Origin: Berberis thunbergii
Taxonomy: Eukaryota > Streptophyta > Magnoliopsida > Ranunculales > Berberidaceae
Assembly (NCBI GenBank): GCA_003290165.1
Contig: QNQO01006215.1
Location: forward strand, 1-64,000
DNA length: 64,000 bases
Reading direction: 5' to 3'
The notes beneath the pieces were generated by a model. It was not told the origin of the DNA, made no database searches, and saw only the letters and a list, made by a program, of their open reading frames with translations. Positions 1-11,999 of the stretch are shown piece by piece. How positions within the stretch are numbered: position 1 is the stretch's first letter; each line of letters begins with the position of its first letter. Made by a program: the position numbers and the translations under genes.

Positions 1-2731
1 TTTCCCATGCAAATAGATGGTGACATTGACCTCAAACTGAGTTCAGTGGATCGAGTGGGAAAACATGCAGTCACAAACATTTATCTAAAGAAGTTTGTTG
101 AGGTACATCACACGAAACTCCCATTTTATTTTCTTTCTTATTTGTTTTGCCTATGATTTCTTTATGTCTACAAGATGAATGATGTTCTTAATATTGAATC
201 ACATAAACTTTCCAACCATACCAATCCCAGATTAACTCACAATTACATCACCAATATTCACAAATGCATTGTCTGGTTAACAAGGTTCGAGTGGTGGCTT
301 TCCTCCTAAGCCACCACAAACCAAATGATGATTTGCTCATGGAATTGTAGATGTTTACGTTCTACCACTGTAATTCGAAATCTAAAGAACCTAGTCAAGG
401 CGAAGAATCCAGACATCATCTTCTCTATGAAACCAAGTTGTCAGACAACAATGTAAATAACATCAGTGCAAATAATATTGATTTGGTTAGAAAGTTCATT
501 ATAATGAACAAGAGGCCTTGCATTACTCTGGAAATTGAACATTGACCTTGATTTTTTGTTTCTACTAATAAACTCATTCATGTCCTCATTAAACAAGACC
601 ACTTTTCCATTCCTTGGTCCATCACTTTTGCACGTGGTAATCCTAAACCTAGTATGAAAATTTTGTTTTGAGAATCCTTCGCCACCATTGGTAATGTTGT
701 TTTGAATCTTTGGCTTTTAGTTGGTGATTTTTTATGCTATGTTGTACCATCACGCGAAATGGGTGAAAGTCACTTCAATAATAGGCAATCTACTAATTCC
801 ACCATTTCATTGCATCTTTTGGTTGGATTGAACTTCCTTATTTTGGAAAAACAAAAGAATTGACACTGATCTCATTAGGGAAATGTTGAATAGTGATTTA
901 GTTTGCACTGATTGGATTAAACTTTTTCCTATGACATCTAAATTCACAATACATATACATTCATCTGATACTCATCAGCCTTTCTCACCAATGTGAAACA
1001 GGTCATAAACCTTTCAAATTCATATAAATGTGGTATAAGGATCCTTATTGCTAGGATATCATCTAATCCACTTGGAATGATCCTCATTTAACTTGTGGAC
1101 TGGATCAAAACGATAACAACACCTCATATTCTACCATCTTAACTAATAAATTGAAATAAACTATATATATATTATCTGGAATAAGAATCACTTTGGAAAT
1201 ATTTTTCAACAACTCACTGAAGCAAGGATTGCTCCCATCGTTGATTATCCTTCCAAAGTGACTGAGCTCGATTGCTTCATTGAGAACTTATCCTTAATGA
1301 AGAATCTTATTGGAAGCAATTATTTATAACTCTTCAGTTCCATTTGGTGTCAAAAATAATATTTTTTTCATATTTTTGCCATCTTGAAGGGAAAAAAGAA
1401 TCACATAACAAAACTCAAGAAAGACAATGGATATTTGGTCCATAGCCATGGTGAAATATCCAATTTTTTTTTTTTAAATCACGATCTCTTTACCTCATTA
1501 AGACCTCAACATGATAATGACATTTTGAATTTATTTCAACCTTGTAACAGTGATGAAATAAGTGACCATTTGGCTAGTATTTCTGATGAAATGAGATCTA
1601 GACTACTCTCAAAAGTTTTGGTAACTTAAAAACTCCATCATTTCGTTCATCAATTTTACTTACATTTCTCTCATACCCCAGAATTCCCACCCCTCCCTTG
1701 TTTCTTAATACATGCCCATTAGTTTATGTAACATCATATATAAGATATTTTCTAAGATTTTGGCTAATAGATTGAAGCCTCATCTTAATCGCTTCATCCA
1801 CTTTAACCAAGGAGCCTTCATTCTAGAGCATTTGATTGGTGACAATACTGAAATTGCATGTGAAATTATGGACCAATTCAAAAACTACAAAAGACAGAAG
1901 TGGATGGCTTGAAGATTAGAGATAGCAAAGGATTATGATCGAGCTGAATGGTCTTTTATCATTGATATTTTTAGAACTCTAGGGTTTTCTTAGTCTTGGC
2001 TTTATCTTATCCATCAATGTCTTTCTTCAGTGCCTACAACATCTTATTAATTGGAAACCTAGTGTTTACATCTCTCCACGAGAGGAATCAGACAAGGTGA
2101 TCCACTCCACATTTTATTCATTATTGTGTATAGTGCATCACTAAATTATTTAATAAGGCCTAAAATGATGGTGTAAAACAAATAAGACACTCACCGAAGT
2201 GCGTCATCTTCTATTCGCAGTTGACTTGCAAATATTTGCAAAGTAACCTTCCCCAATGTAACACCATTCACAACATTATTTACACATACTGTGTTGCATC
2301 GGGACAAGAGATAAACACAGATGAATCTTCCATCCAATTTACCCCGATGTTCATCATAGGCGCAAAAAACATGATCATCAGGTCTATGGGTATGAGAGCG
2401 TACAAACTCAAAAGACAAGTATCTAGGATCACCCGTATTTCTTACCATAAATAAAATAAAGGATTTTACTTGCATCATTGACAAAATGCAAAAGTATATT
2501 GTTGTCCGCTTGGAAAGCTAAACTCTTATCCTTATCCAAAGTAGAATAACCACTATGATTAAGTCAGCCATTTATTCTCTGCCCATTTACCCCATGAAAC
2601 ATGGGCGCTTCATAATAAAACCCTTAACAAAACTGATTGTATTAGTAAGCAATTATGGTGAAGAGACTTAGATGGAACTGAAACTCCATTCTTGCTAGAT
2701 GGGGATACCATTGGTAAACCTAAACATCTTA
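1..2731 (+). pseudogene. LINE (L1-type non-LTR retrotransposon) remnant, left arm
   Basis: A decayed L1-like LINE on the + strand. Around 331-440, despite frame breaks, the translation has the N-terminal motif of an apurinic-type endonuclease (W-N-C-R near the start, then N-P-D-I-I-F). At 1384-1629 comes a short open stretch typical of the region before the reverse transcriptase (K-K-N-H-I-T-x-L). At 1712-1912 the RT core is readable (P-I-S-L-C-N-I-I-Y-K-I, then S-K-I-L-A-N-R-L-K). The YADD-type catalytic box at about 2205-2225 reads F-A-V-D, so one catalytic aspartate is lost. Many stops and frameshifts show it is dead. The window starts inside the element. The same sequence lies inverted at 7271-10310. 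Confidence 0.85.
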
Positions 2732-3055
2732 GGGTGTGTTTGGTTGCATGGAATCCTATGTAATGGATCCATGAGGGACCCATATATTTTAGGCTAATTT
2801 GAGGTATAACTCCACATCCACCATTTGATTTTGTTATCAATTGTGATAATGAAGTCTCATGAACATGAGAATCACATACGTTAGGGGACCAAGGAGTGAG
2901 ATTCCCATGTTCATAAGACTTCCATTTCCACCATTGATCACAAAATGAAATGGTGGTCGAATGATGGATGTAGAGTGATATATCAATTTAACCTAAAATG
3001 TAGGGTTGCTTCATGAATTCTCACGACATAGGATTCTATGCAACCAAACACACCC
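2732..3055. mobile_element. Tourist-like MITE, copy 1 (left arm)
   Basis: A 324-bp non-coding element with terminal inverted repeats starting GGGTGTGTTTGGTTGCAT and ending in the complement. The flanks are TTA on the left and TTG on the right, consistent with the 3-bp target duplication of the PIF/Harbinger superfamily. It interrupts the LINE 3' part. A 324-bp copy sits at the mirrored position 6947-7270 in the other arm, so this insertion predates the inverted duplication. Superfamily assignment rests on duplication length and structure, not on a transposase. Confidence 0.8.
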
Positions 3056-3150
3056 TTGTATGACTCAACATCCAAAGTGCCAAACACAAAAATTTAGCAC
3101 TAATGTCCAAGATGGTCTTGAGACTCGCTGGGAATTAATGAGGAAGATCT
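3056..3150 (+). pseudogene. LINE tail beyond the MITE
   Basis: A short stretch that continues the LINE reading after the MITE, judged from weak similarity of the translation to the post-RT region of plant LINEs. It has no counterpart in the right arm, where the MITE abuts the pararetrovirus-like sequence directly. The boundary with the following viral-like segment is approximate. Confidence 0.35.
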
Positions 3151-5975
3151 CGATATCATAGATAAAATAACGTTGGAATTAGAAAAAAATACATGGGAAA
3201 TTGCTTATTCCAGATATGAGAAAATTATTAGATAAATAGTTTAATATGCAATATGAAGAGCCAGTATTAGAAGAAGAATTTCCCCCGTATATGTTATTAA
3301 GAAAACCTTATTTTTAATAAGTATATATGGAATAACAACCTAGCAGTTTTGTTACCTCTGATCCTCCTAAAATAAATAAAACTTATGAAGATTTTAGAGG
3401 AAAACCTCATGAACCAGGAGGACGATATCTTATACCACCAGGTAGTTATAATACTATAAATAAAAGGTTAATTATAAACTCATGGGAAAAAGACAACTTC
3501 ATGATCAAACTAAAGAATTATCACATGATCCACGTATGGAAGCATATTAGACGTTGCAAAATATAACCCTCAAGACTGGTCTGATGTAATAAACAAATGG
3601 GAAGCCGATGTTGTTAGAGCTTGGCACAATATTACTTCAAATGATATGTGGCAATTTATAGAAACATTATTAGGAAATAGTGTTGGACTTGTTTATAATA
3701 ATTAGATAAAAGAATATCATAACGAATTTGATCAACTCAGAGGATCGGGTGATAACCCATATAATTTTACTAGCATTATAAGAATTTTCTCTTAGTCGAT
3801 ATCCTTCTATGAGTGATACCCAAATACAAAATTCTGTTATGGCTGATCTAGACAAAATGCAAATTGAAAGTTGGGATTATATCCAGCAATTATGTAATGA
3901 CTACTTTAGTATTGCTACAAAACAAGAAAAATATTAAAACCTAAAATATGAGAGAAACTCTTTCGAAAACTTCCATGGCACTCAGGAAAAGAGATAATCC
4001 AATAATGAAATAAATTACCATATAAATTAAATGGAAGTTTAAGAGCCATAATACAACATACTTATAAAATTTTAAAAGAAAAATGTATTCAGGTTGAAGT
4101 CTAAATAAATCTTAAAAAACTTGTAAACGAGTAATTTAAACTCCTCAAATCTATAAAAGAACGAAGAGAAATAAAGAAAAAAGAACAATTAAATGAAAAA
4201 TATTCAAGTAAAGAAAATATCTTAAAAAATCAAGGATTTATCGAGGAAAAAAATGGTAAATATGTTAAAAAATCATCTCAAAATAAATGCAAGTGTTATA
4301 TCTGTGGAGATGAACAACATTTAGCAAATAGATGTCCACGAAAGCATAAAATAAATAACTCTTGTACTCATCTTATAGAAGAATTAGAAGAAGACGTTGT
4401 TAGCATAGATGAAAATGAAAATGATAATGATGACATTTATAGTATTCATGAAGAATACTATAACGAAAGTACTGATAATGAAGAATCCAGCAGCGAAGAA
4501 ATAGAAGTTTATGTGTTAAATGATGACGACTGTAATCATTAATGGATTTCTAAATCAGGAGTTGATAAACAAAAATGTAAACATTTCATAAGATATCTTA
4601 GCCTTGAATATCGTTATCAATGTAAGAATTGCAAATTTGAAATATGTAAATGGTGTCTAACAGAAATATACATTATCAAACCAACGCCAACTGATATTGG
4701 TGCCAATACTTCAAATGACATCAAATCTCAAAGATATAAAATGCTCTTAGAACAAAGCAAACTTGAGAATGTTTTCCTAAAAAATAAACATTTATTTGAA
4801 ATAGAAAAACTAAAATATGAATTCAACAATATAATAAATAATCTTAAAGATGAAGTGGCATGTATAAAAACCATATGAAAAACTTGAACTAGTTGATGAA
4901 AAGATAGAACCAAAACAAAAATTAAAAGACATAGACTATGATATAGTCGAGACATTAGCTTCACAAGAATTTCGTCCACCAATATCTTTTTCAACTCTTG
5001 ATCCTGCTATAATGATATTACCATCTACAAATTTATACAGTGTTTTATGTAATATCAAATTTAATGATGGACAAACCAAAGATTTTATAGCTATGAACAA
5101 TATTGGATGTTCTAAATTTCAAATTGATATATCACTTATAAAAGAAAAGTATCGAATGAAATTGCCAAAACCCTCATATCAACAAAGCTTTAATGGTACT
5201 TATAGTTTCGTTGAATATTGTCTGAGAGATTGTCAAGTATCTTACTTAAATAGCATTGGCAAATATGATGAATATTATCCACTCCCACAAGTTTGCTTAT
5301 GAAACATAAAACATAATCATAAATGTGTTTTAGGACTAAATTTCCTCCAAAATATGAACGAAAATGTTTTGATCAATAATAACTATATTTAATTCTTTAA
5401 GCGAACTATGACAACACCAACTGATTATTTACTGGATAAACATAATCTCGTTGTTTATAAAGACTATCCTGAACACGGAAAACCTTCATCAAATACATAG
5501 TGCGATCAAAAGCATGGTGGGACTACTACTACAAATAGTTTTTTTTTAAGCTATTGATTGTGATAGTAACAATCCAAATAGTTGTTTTGTAAACAAAGAA
5601 ATGCTTATTCAATAAGATACTTATAATTTCAATCAAGACCTTTATAAAAAAATTAACAGTAAATTTTAGCAAAATTACTACAGATTATATTTTATTCAAT
5701 AAACCAAAAATAAGTTAAGATATAATAAAAATGAAATATTAGACAATATTATACGAATTGCTGAAGAAACTCAAGTTTAAGGAATAAATCTTATAAAATA
5801 TTGGTCTCGTAATAATTATCTAGCTAAATTAAAATTAAAAAATTCAGAAATATCTATCAAAATAGGAACTATAACTCATACTTCATTAGATATAGAAGAA
5901 TTTTCTATACAGGTAAATGAATTGTTAAAACTAGGAGTTATAAGACATAGTAATAGTAGGTATAGGAGTACAACC
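3150..5975 (+). pseudogene. Endogenous pararetrovirus-like (Caulimoviridae) fragment, left arm
   Basis: An AT-rich, heavily broken + strand reading. In order it shows a capsid-like region (about 3341-4080), a CCHC zinc knuckle (about 4290-4335) after a lysine-rich stretch, a strongly acidic stretch (about 4376-4530), a second cysteine/histidine cluster (about 4575-4655), a protease-like region with the open frame 5012-5302, and the beginning of a reverse transcriptase (about 5850-5975), where it breaks off. This order of capsid, knuckle, protease and RT fits Caulimoviridae. It carries many stops and frameshifts and shows no complete gene. A Gypsy-type gag-pol is the main alternative. A shorter copy lies inverted at 6143-6946. 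Confidence 0.6.
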
Positions 5976-6142
5976 TTTATGATGAGTAAAATCCTTTATT
6001 TTATTTATGGTAAGAAATATGGGAGATCCTAGATACTTGTCTTTTGGAGTTGTAGCTCTCATACCCATAGACCTAGTGATCATGTTTTTTGTGCTTGTGA
6101 TGAACATCGAGGGTAAATTGGATGGAAGATTCATCAGTGTTT
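5976..6142 (-). pseudogene. LINE fragment at the centre of the inverted duplication
   Basis: This stretch nearly repeats 7500-7670 in the same orientation, and is therefore the inverse of about 2330-2480. It starts exactly where the + strand viral-like reading stops, and gives way at about 6143 to the inverted viral-like sequence. It is thus a third, short copy of the LINE segment lying at the turning point of the palindrome, a typical product of template switching or complex end joining. Confidence 0.7.
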
Positions 6143-6946
6143 GCCATCATTGGATTTTGGCTCCTAAACTTCATTTAATTTATCAATCAAAACAGGAACT
6201 ATAACCCATATAATTTTATAAGTATGTTGTATTCTGGCTCCTAAACTTCAATTTTATTTATCTGGTAATTTATTCCATTATTGGATTATCTCTTCTCCTA
6301 AGTGCCCTGGAAGTTTTCGAAATAGTTTCTCTCCTATTTTAGGTTCTAATATTTTTCCATTGTTTGCAGCAATACTAAAGTAGCCATTACATAATTGCTC
6401 GATATAATCCCAACTTTTAATTTGCATTTGGTCTAGATCAGTCAGAACATAATTTTGTATTTGGGTATCAACCATAGAAGGATCTCGACCTAAGAGTAAG
6501 GTTCTTATAATGCTAGTAAAATTATATGGGTTATCACCCGATCCTTTGAGTTGATCGAATTCGTTATGATATTCTCTTTTCCAATTATTATAAAGAAGTT
6601 CAGCACTACTTCCTAATAATGTTTCTATAAATGGCCACATATCATTTGAAGTAATATTGTGCCAAGCTCTAACAACATCAGCTTCCCATTTGGTTATTAC
6701 ATCGGACCAGTCTTTAGGGTTATATTTTGCAACGTCTAATATGCTTCCATACGTTAGAGCGTGTGATACTTTTTTAGTTTGATAAGGAAGTTGTCTTTTT
6801 CTCATGAGTTTATAATTAACCTTTTTATTTATAGTATTATAACTACTAGTGGTATAAGATATCGTCCTCCTGGTTCATGAGGTTTTCCTCTAAAATATTC
6901 ATAAGTTTTATATATTTTAGGAGGATCGGAAGTAATAGAACTGCTA
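6143..6946 (-). pseudogene. Endogenous pararetrovirus-like capsid region, right arm
   Basis: The inverse copy of about 3341-4060. The frame at 6278-6805 is open for 175 codons on the - strand and is rich in W, N and D, in the manner of caulimovirid capsid domains; the left-arm copy of the same region is broken by stops, so this arm is the better preserved. There is no knuckle, protease or RT part here: the sequence ends near the centre of the palindrome. At 6947 it abuts the MITE, having lost the roughly 285 bp that separate the two in the left arm. The open frame may be chance preservation; no promoter is evident. Confidence 0.55.
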
Positions 6947-7270
6947 GGGTGTGTTTGGTTGCATAGAATCCTATGCCATGAGAATTCATGAGGGAACCCC
7001 TACATTTTGGGCTAAATTGATATATCACTCTACATCCATCATTTGACCACCATTTGATTTTGTGTCAATGGTGAAAATTGAAGTCTTATGAACATGAGAA
7101 TCTCACTCCCTGATCCCCCAAGGTATGTGATTCTCATGTTCATTAAACTTCATTCCACAACTGATAACAAAATCAAATGGTGGATGTGGAGTTATACCTC
7201 AAACTAGCCTAAATATATGAGTCCCCTCTTGGATTCCATGGCATAGGGTTCCATTCAACCAAACACACCC
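6947..7270. mobile_element. Tourist-like MITE, copy 2 (right arm)
   Basis: A 324-bp mirror copy of the MITE at 2732-3055, with the same GGGTGTGTTTGG ends. On the LINE-side end it is followed by TAA (7271-7273), the expected 3-bp target duplication. On the viral-like side it is preceded by CTA, because that flank was changed by a deletion. Confidence 0.8.
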
Positions 7271-10200
7271 TAAGATGTTTGGATTACCAATGATATCCCA
7301 TCTAGCAAGAAATGGAGTTTCAGTTCTATCTAAGTCTCTTCACCATAATTGCTTACTAATACAATTAGTTTTGTTAAGGGTTTTATTAGGAAGCTCGTAA
7401 ATGGGCAGAGAACAAATGTCTGACTTAATCATAGTGATTATTCTACTTGGGATAGAGTTTAGCTTTCCAAGCAGACAACAATATACTTTTGCATTTTGTC
7501 AATGATGCAAGTAAAATCCTTTATTTTATTTATGGTAAGAAATATGGGTGATCCTAGATACTTGTCTTTTGAAGTTGTAGCTCTCATACCCATAGACCTG
7601 ATGATCATGTTTTTTGTGCCTGTGATGAACATCGAGGGTAAATTGGATGGAAGATTCATTTGTGTTTACCTTTTGTCATGATGCAACACAACATTTGTGA
7701 AAAATGTTGTGAATGGTATTACATTGGGGGAAGGTTACTTTGCAAAATATTAGCAAGTCAACTGCGAATAGAAGATGACTCACTTCAGGTGAGTGTCTTG
7801 TTGGTTTTACACCATCACTTTGGGCCTTATTAAACAATTTAGTGACGCACTGTGCCACAGTAATGAAAATAAAATGTGGAAGTGGATCACCTTGTCTGAT
7901 TCCTCTTGTGGGAGAGATGTAAACACTAGGTTTCCAATTAATAAGAATGTTGTAGGCCGCTGAAGAAAGACATTGATGGATAAGATAAAGCCAAGACTAA
8001 GAAAACCCTAGAGTTCTAAAAATATCATGTAATACCCTGAGTGGGTGGGCTCTGAGGCTGACAGGTTACCTTGTGTAGGCGAGCTCTGATGCTGGTAGCT
8101 CCATGTGTGGGCGGGCTCGGGAGGCAGACAGATTACTAAGTGTGGTCGTGCTCAGAGGTTGACAAGCTACCTCGGTGTTATCGTCCCACATCGCTTGGGT
8201 GAGGGATGAAGATGTGCTACATATGTACGAGTTTGGATTTACATGACATAACGCGTTTTAAAGCCGTGCGGGTAGTTAGGTTGGGCCTAGAGCGGACAAT
8301 ATTGTTTCATGTGGATCGGGTCGTGACATATCAATGATAAAAGACCATTCAACTCGATCATAATCCTTAGCTATATCCATCTTCACAACCATCCACTTCC
8401 GTATTTTGTAGTTTTTGAGTTGGTCCATAATTCAAATACAATTTCAGTATTGTCACCAATCAAATGCTCTGGAATGAAGGTTCCCTGGTTAAAAGATATG
8501 GAGAGATTAAGATGAGGCTTCAATCTATTGGTCAAAATCTTAGAAAATATATTATAGATGATGTTACAGAAACCAATGGGCATGTATTAAGAAATAAGGG
8601 AGGGGAGGGAATTCTCGGGTATGAGAAAGATGCAAGTAAAATTGATGAACGAAATGATAGAAGTTTTTAAGTTGCCAAAACTTTTGAGAGTAGTCTAGAT
8701 CTCATTTCATCGGGAATACTAGTCAAATAGTCACTTATTTCATCACTGTTACAAGGTTGAAATAAATTCAAAATGTCATTATCATGTTGAGGTCTTAATG
8801 AGGTAAAGAGATCACGACTTAAAAAAAAAATAAAAAAATTGGATATTTCACCATAGCTATGGACCAAGATTTTTCCATAAGGAGAAGTTATCAATGAAGC
8901 AATTGAGCTCAGTCAATTTGGAAGTATATTCAACGGTGGGAGCAGTTGAGGTAAATTGATCAAAATATTTCCTTACTTCAGTGAGTTGTTGAAAAATATT
9001 TCCAAAGTGATTCTTATTCCGGATAATGATATATATATTTTTTGTTTATTTCAATTTATTGGTTAAGATGGTAGAATAGGAGGTGTTGTTATCGTTTCGA
9101 TCCAGCCCACAAGTTAAATGAGGATCATTCCAAGTGGATTGGATGATATCCTATCAAGAAGGATCCTTATACCACATTTATATGAATTTGAAAGGTTTAT
9201 GACTTGTTTCACATTGGTGAGAAAGGTTGATGAGTACAACTCTATGATCAGATGAATGCATGTGCATTGTGAATTTAGATGCCATATGAAAAAGTTTAAT
9301 CGAATCAGTGCAAACTAAAGCACTGTTCAGTATTTCCCTAATGAGATCAATGTCGATTCTTTTGTTTTTCCAAAATAAGGAAGTTACATCAAGCCAAAAG
9401 ATGCAATGAAATTGTGGAAATTAGTAGATTGCCTATTATTGAAGTGACTTTCACCCACAAACTAAAAGCCAAAGATTCAAAACAACATTACCAATGGTGG
9501 CGAAGTATTCCCAAAACAAATTTCTCATACTAGGTTTAGGATTACCATATGCAAAAGTCATGGACTAAGGAATGGAAGATTGTCTTGTTTAACGAGGACA
9601 TGAATGAGTTTATTAGTGGAAATAATAAATCAAGGTCAATGTTCAATTTCCACAGTAATGCAACGCCTCCTGTTCATTATAATGAACTTTCTAACCAAAT
9701 CAATATTATTTGCACTGATGTTATTTCTATTGTTGTCTGACAATTTGGTTTCATAGAGAAGATGATGTCAGGATTCTTCGCCTTGACTGGGTTCTTTAGA
9801 TTTCGAATTGCAGTGGTATAACCCAAACATCTACAATTCCATGAGCAAATCATCATTTGGTTTGTGGTGGCTTTAGGAGGAAAGCCACCACTCGAACCTT
9901 GTTAAACCAGGCAATGCATTTGTGAATATTTGGTGATGTAATTGTGAGTTAATATGGATTGGTATGGTTGGAAAGTTTATGTGACTCAATATTAAGAACA
10001 TTCATCTGGTAGACATAAAGAGAACAAATAAGAAAACAAAATAAAATGGGAGTTTGGTGTGATGTACCTCAACAAACTTCTCTAGGTAAATGTTTGTGAC
10101 TGCATGTTTTCCCACTCGATCCACTGAGCTCAGTTTGAGGTCAATGTCACCATCTATTTGCATAGGAAAATATTGTTTCTCCGAGTTTGCGAGCTCTATA

Positions 10201-10310
10201 GAGTCCATACTTCTGCTACATCTAGATGTCCAACCGTTTTGAGATCGTTTATTGTAGTCAGGGTTTTGTTGGGGACAAGTGTAATTGGAAAATTCAATTC
10301 CCCACATGTT
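7271..10310 (-). pseudogene. LINE remnant, right arm (inverted copy)
   Basis: Reverse-complement copy of the left-arm LINE, clearly alignable end to end. The RT core is at 8383-8583, the pre-RT region at 8667-8894 and the catalytic box again reads F-A-V-D (about 7740-7770), the same inactivating change as in the left arm. The copy extends further 5' than the left arm because the window cuts the latter: 10002-10307 adds an ORF1-like or inter-ORF stretch on the - strand. A solo LTR (8028-8328) interrupts it. Not functional. Confidence 0.85.
8028..8328. mobile_element. Solo LTR with TATCA target duplication
   Basis: A 301-bp block starting TGTAATACCC and ending GTGACA, flanked by TATCA at 8023-8027 and 8329-8333. 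It is more GC-rich than its surroundings. The corresponding place in the left arm (about 1960) has a single uninterrupted TATCA site, an empty site within the same locus. This shows LTR insertion and excision to a solo form in one arm only. Neither the parent family nor the orientation can be told from the LTR alone. Confidence 0.85.
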
Positions 10311-11015
10311 TAAACATTGTTTTTATCAAAACATATGTATAGCAAATTCAATTCCTCATATGTTTAAACAATGTTTTCTAAGAATCGCTGCTCCTAATCT
10401 ACCCGTTGTTTCGAGAATAATTAAATGATCAATTTATCATGCACAATAAAAGAAATGATTGTAATCGCTTTCCAAAATTATTATTAAAAATAACAATCAT
10501 AATTGATTAAACAAAATAAACATACGCACCAAAGATGATCAGTAGAAAAGTAAAGTACAAATTGATACCTAAAACATTTTCTTCCATTTTATTACAAAAA
10601 AAACTTATTAATAATTCAGTACCCATTTAAAAAAATTCAAAACACTAGCACTTAAGATTTATTCTCCACCTTTTTCATCTCATCTCCACCAACACCCTTC
10701 TTACACTACTAATTTTCTATTTATAACTAAAACTAACTACAAATTACTTATTAACTATTACTAATGGCCAAAGGACCTTGGCTCTAATACCAATTTAAAT
10801 TATGTGGGGGGAAAGTAGTTTGAAACTCTTTTGTGGATAAGTATTGGTCAAATTGGTAACCAAAACTCAATTTGGTCTCATGGACCTTGAGTGAACTTTG
10901 ACACATGGAAGCATAAGTGGGTACTTGATTTGGGCCCTCATATCAATCATGTTCTTTCTAGTACTATGTCTCTTTTTATTCTATTTTAGCTTATATTTTT
11001 TTATTTTTTTTAAAG
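10311..11015. other. Intergenic AT-rich DNA, no gene seen
   Basis: No coding signal. There is a tandem near-duplication of about 58 bp (about 10290-10380, the segment around ATGTTTAAACA). At 10771-10788 a GGCTCTAATACCAATTT motif resembles the inverse of a Copia primer-binding site, suggesting a worn LTR-element edge with the LTR to its right, but no paired LTR is visible. Confidence 0.5.
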
Positions 11016-11560
11016 ATTCTATCTGAGCTTATGATTGATGAAATTGGAACACTCGCACAATAATATGTTTTCCAATATGTTTTCCCTGCTAATGTTGATA
11101 ATTTCATTTGCAAAACTCCTTTAAGATCTCTGGATGACAATGAATGTCTTATTTGGTTCTTAACAATAAAGGTAATTTTACAACTAAAAAATATTACATT
11201 ACTTAATATAGTGTTTTGATATTTTTCTACTTTTACCTAGCCCAAAAGTCTTACTAGCAAAATCAAGTGGAATTAGTTACACATATGTGATTAAATTATT
11301 TGGCACCTATTTATTAGTTCCTCCAAATCTTCAAAAGTTTATATCTATAACTAATTATTGAAAACATTTAAAATTTTTAATTGAGAATAAGTTTATAAAG
11401 ATGCTCATGATCAGCATGAACTTATATTGCTAGTACATCTTATACTAGTGTATATCGGTGTTGTCATGAACAAACACTTTCTCTCATAGCGTGTATTTGT
11501 GCATTCAGCACAACTATTATGTCATGTCTTCGGCATGCTATTCTTGTCGTTGGGGAATGC
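11016..11560 (+). pseudogene. LINE 3' fragment (RT C-terminal / zinc-binding region)
   Basis: The + strand translation, with breaks, reads like the region after the RT domain of plant LINEs: a L-D-D-N-E-C-L-I-W-F motif followed by a G-N-F-T-T-K-K-Y-Y-type stretch, matching the typical 'D-x-L-I-W ... G-x-F-x-V-K-S-A-Y' pattern. It is short, broken and unrelated in position to the inverted LINE pair upstream. Identification is from motif pattern only. Confidence 0.45.
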
Positions 11561-11999
11561 CTCGTTACTTAAAAAAATAAATGATTGCAACAATTTCTTT
11601 ACTCGACATAAGCTTCAAGTGCTTAAATAAAAGCGTAAGTTAACCATTTAAAGTAGCATTCAAATTAATTGGAGTCATTTTTCATTACGTGAAAAACATA
11701 TATATAAGATAAAAGTTGATCGCTAGAACTAATATCAAATTAAATTTATAAAATGAACTAAAATCTTTTATCCTCCTCCTCTGTCTATTTTCTCGGCTTC
11801 GATACGAATGCATGACAAGGTACCCGTGCCGTACCAACTATATGGAAAGTGTGCGGCCTGATACACTAGTCCAGATAACGTTGGAGCGCATTTTCGCCAA
11901 TTGGATCCATAAATTTCATACAAGGACATTCCGGTAATTTGCTTACAAAATCTCCCTCCTCTCGTAGATTTAGCGCAGAAAACCCAAGCCAGCAAGCAA
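11561..11999. promoter_or_regulatory. Upstream region of TIC236
   Basis: A stretch without coding signal between the LINE fragment and the first inferred transcribed sequence. It becomes GC-richer from about 11760. A - strand open frame at 11768-12049 is judged a chance frame over the promoter and 5' UTR. No confident TATA box was assigned. Confidence 0.35.

Noticed and set aside
2191..2840. Several frames on both strands (2191-2484, 2221-2454, 2610-2840)
   Set aside because: Antisense or out-of-frame readings of the dead LINE and the MITE.
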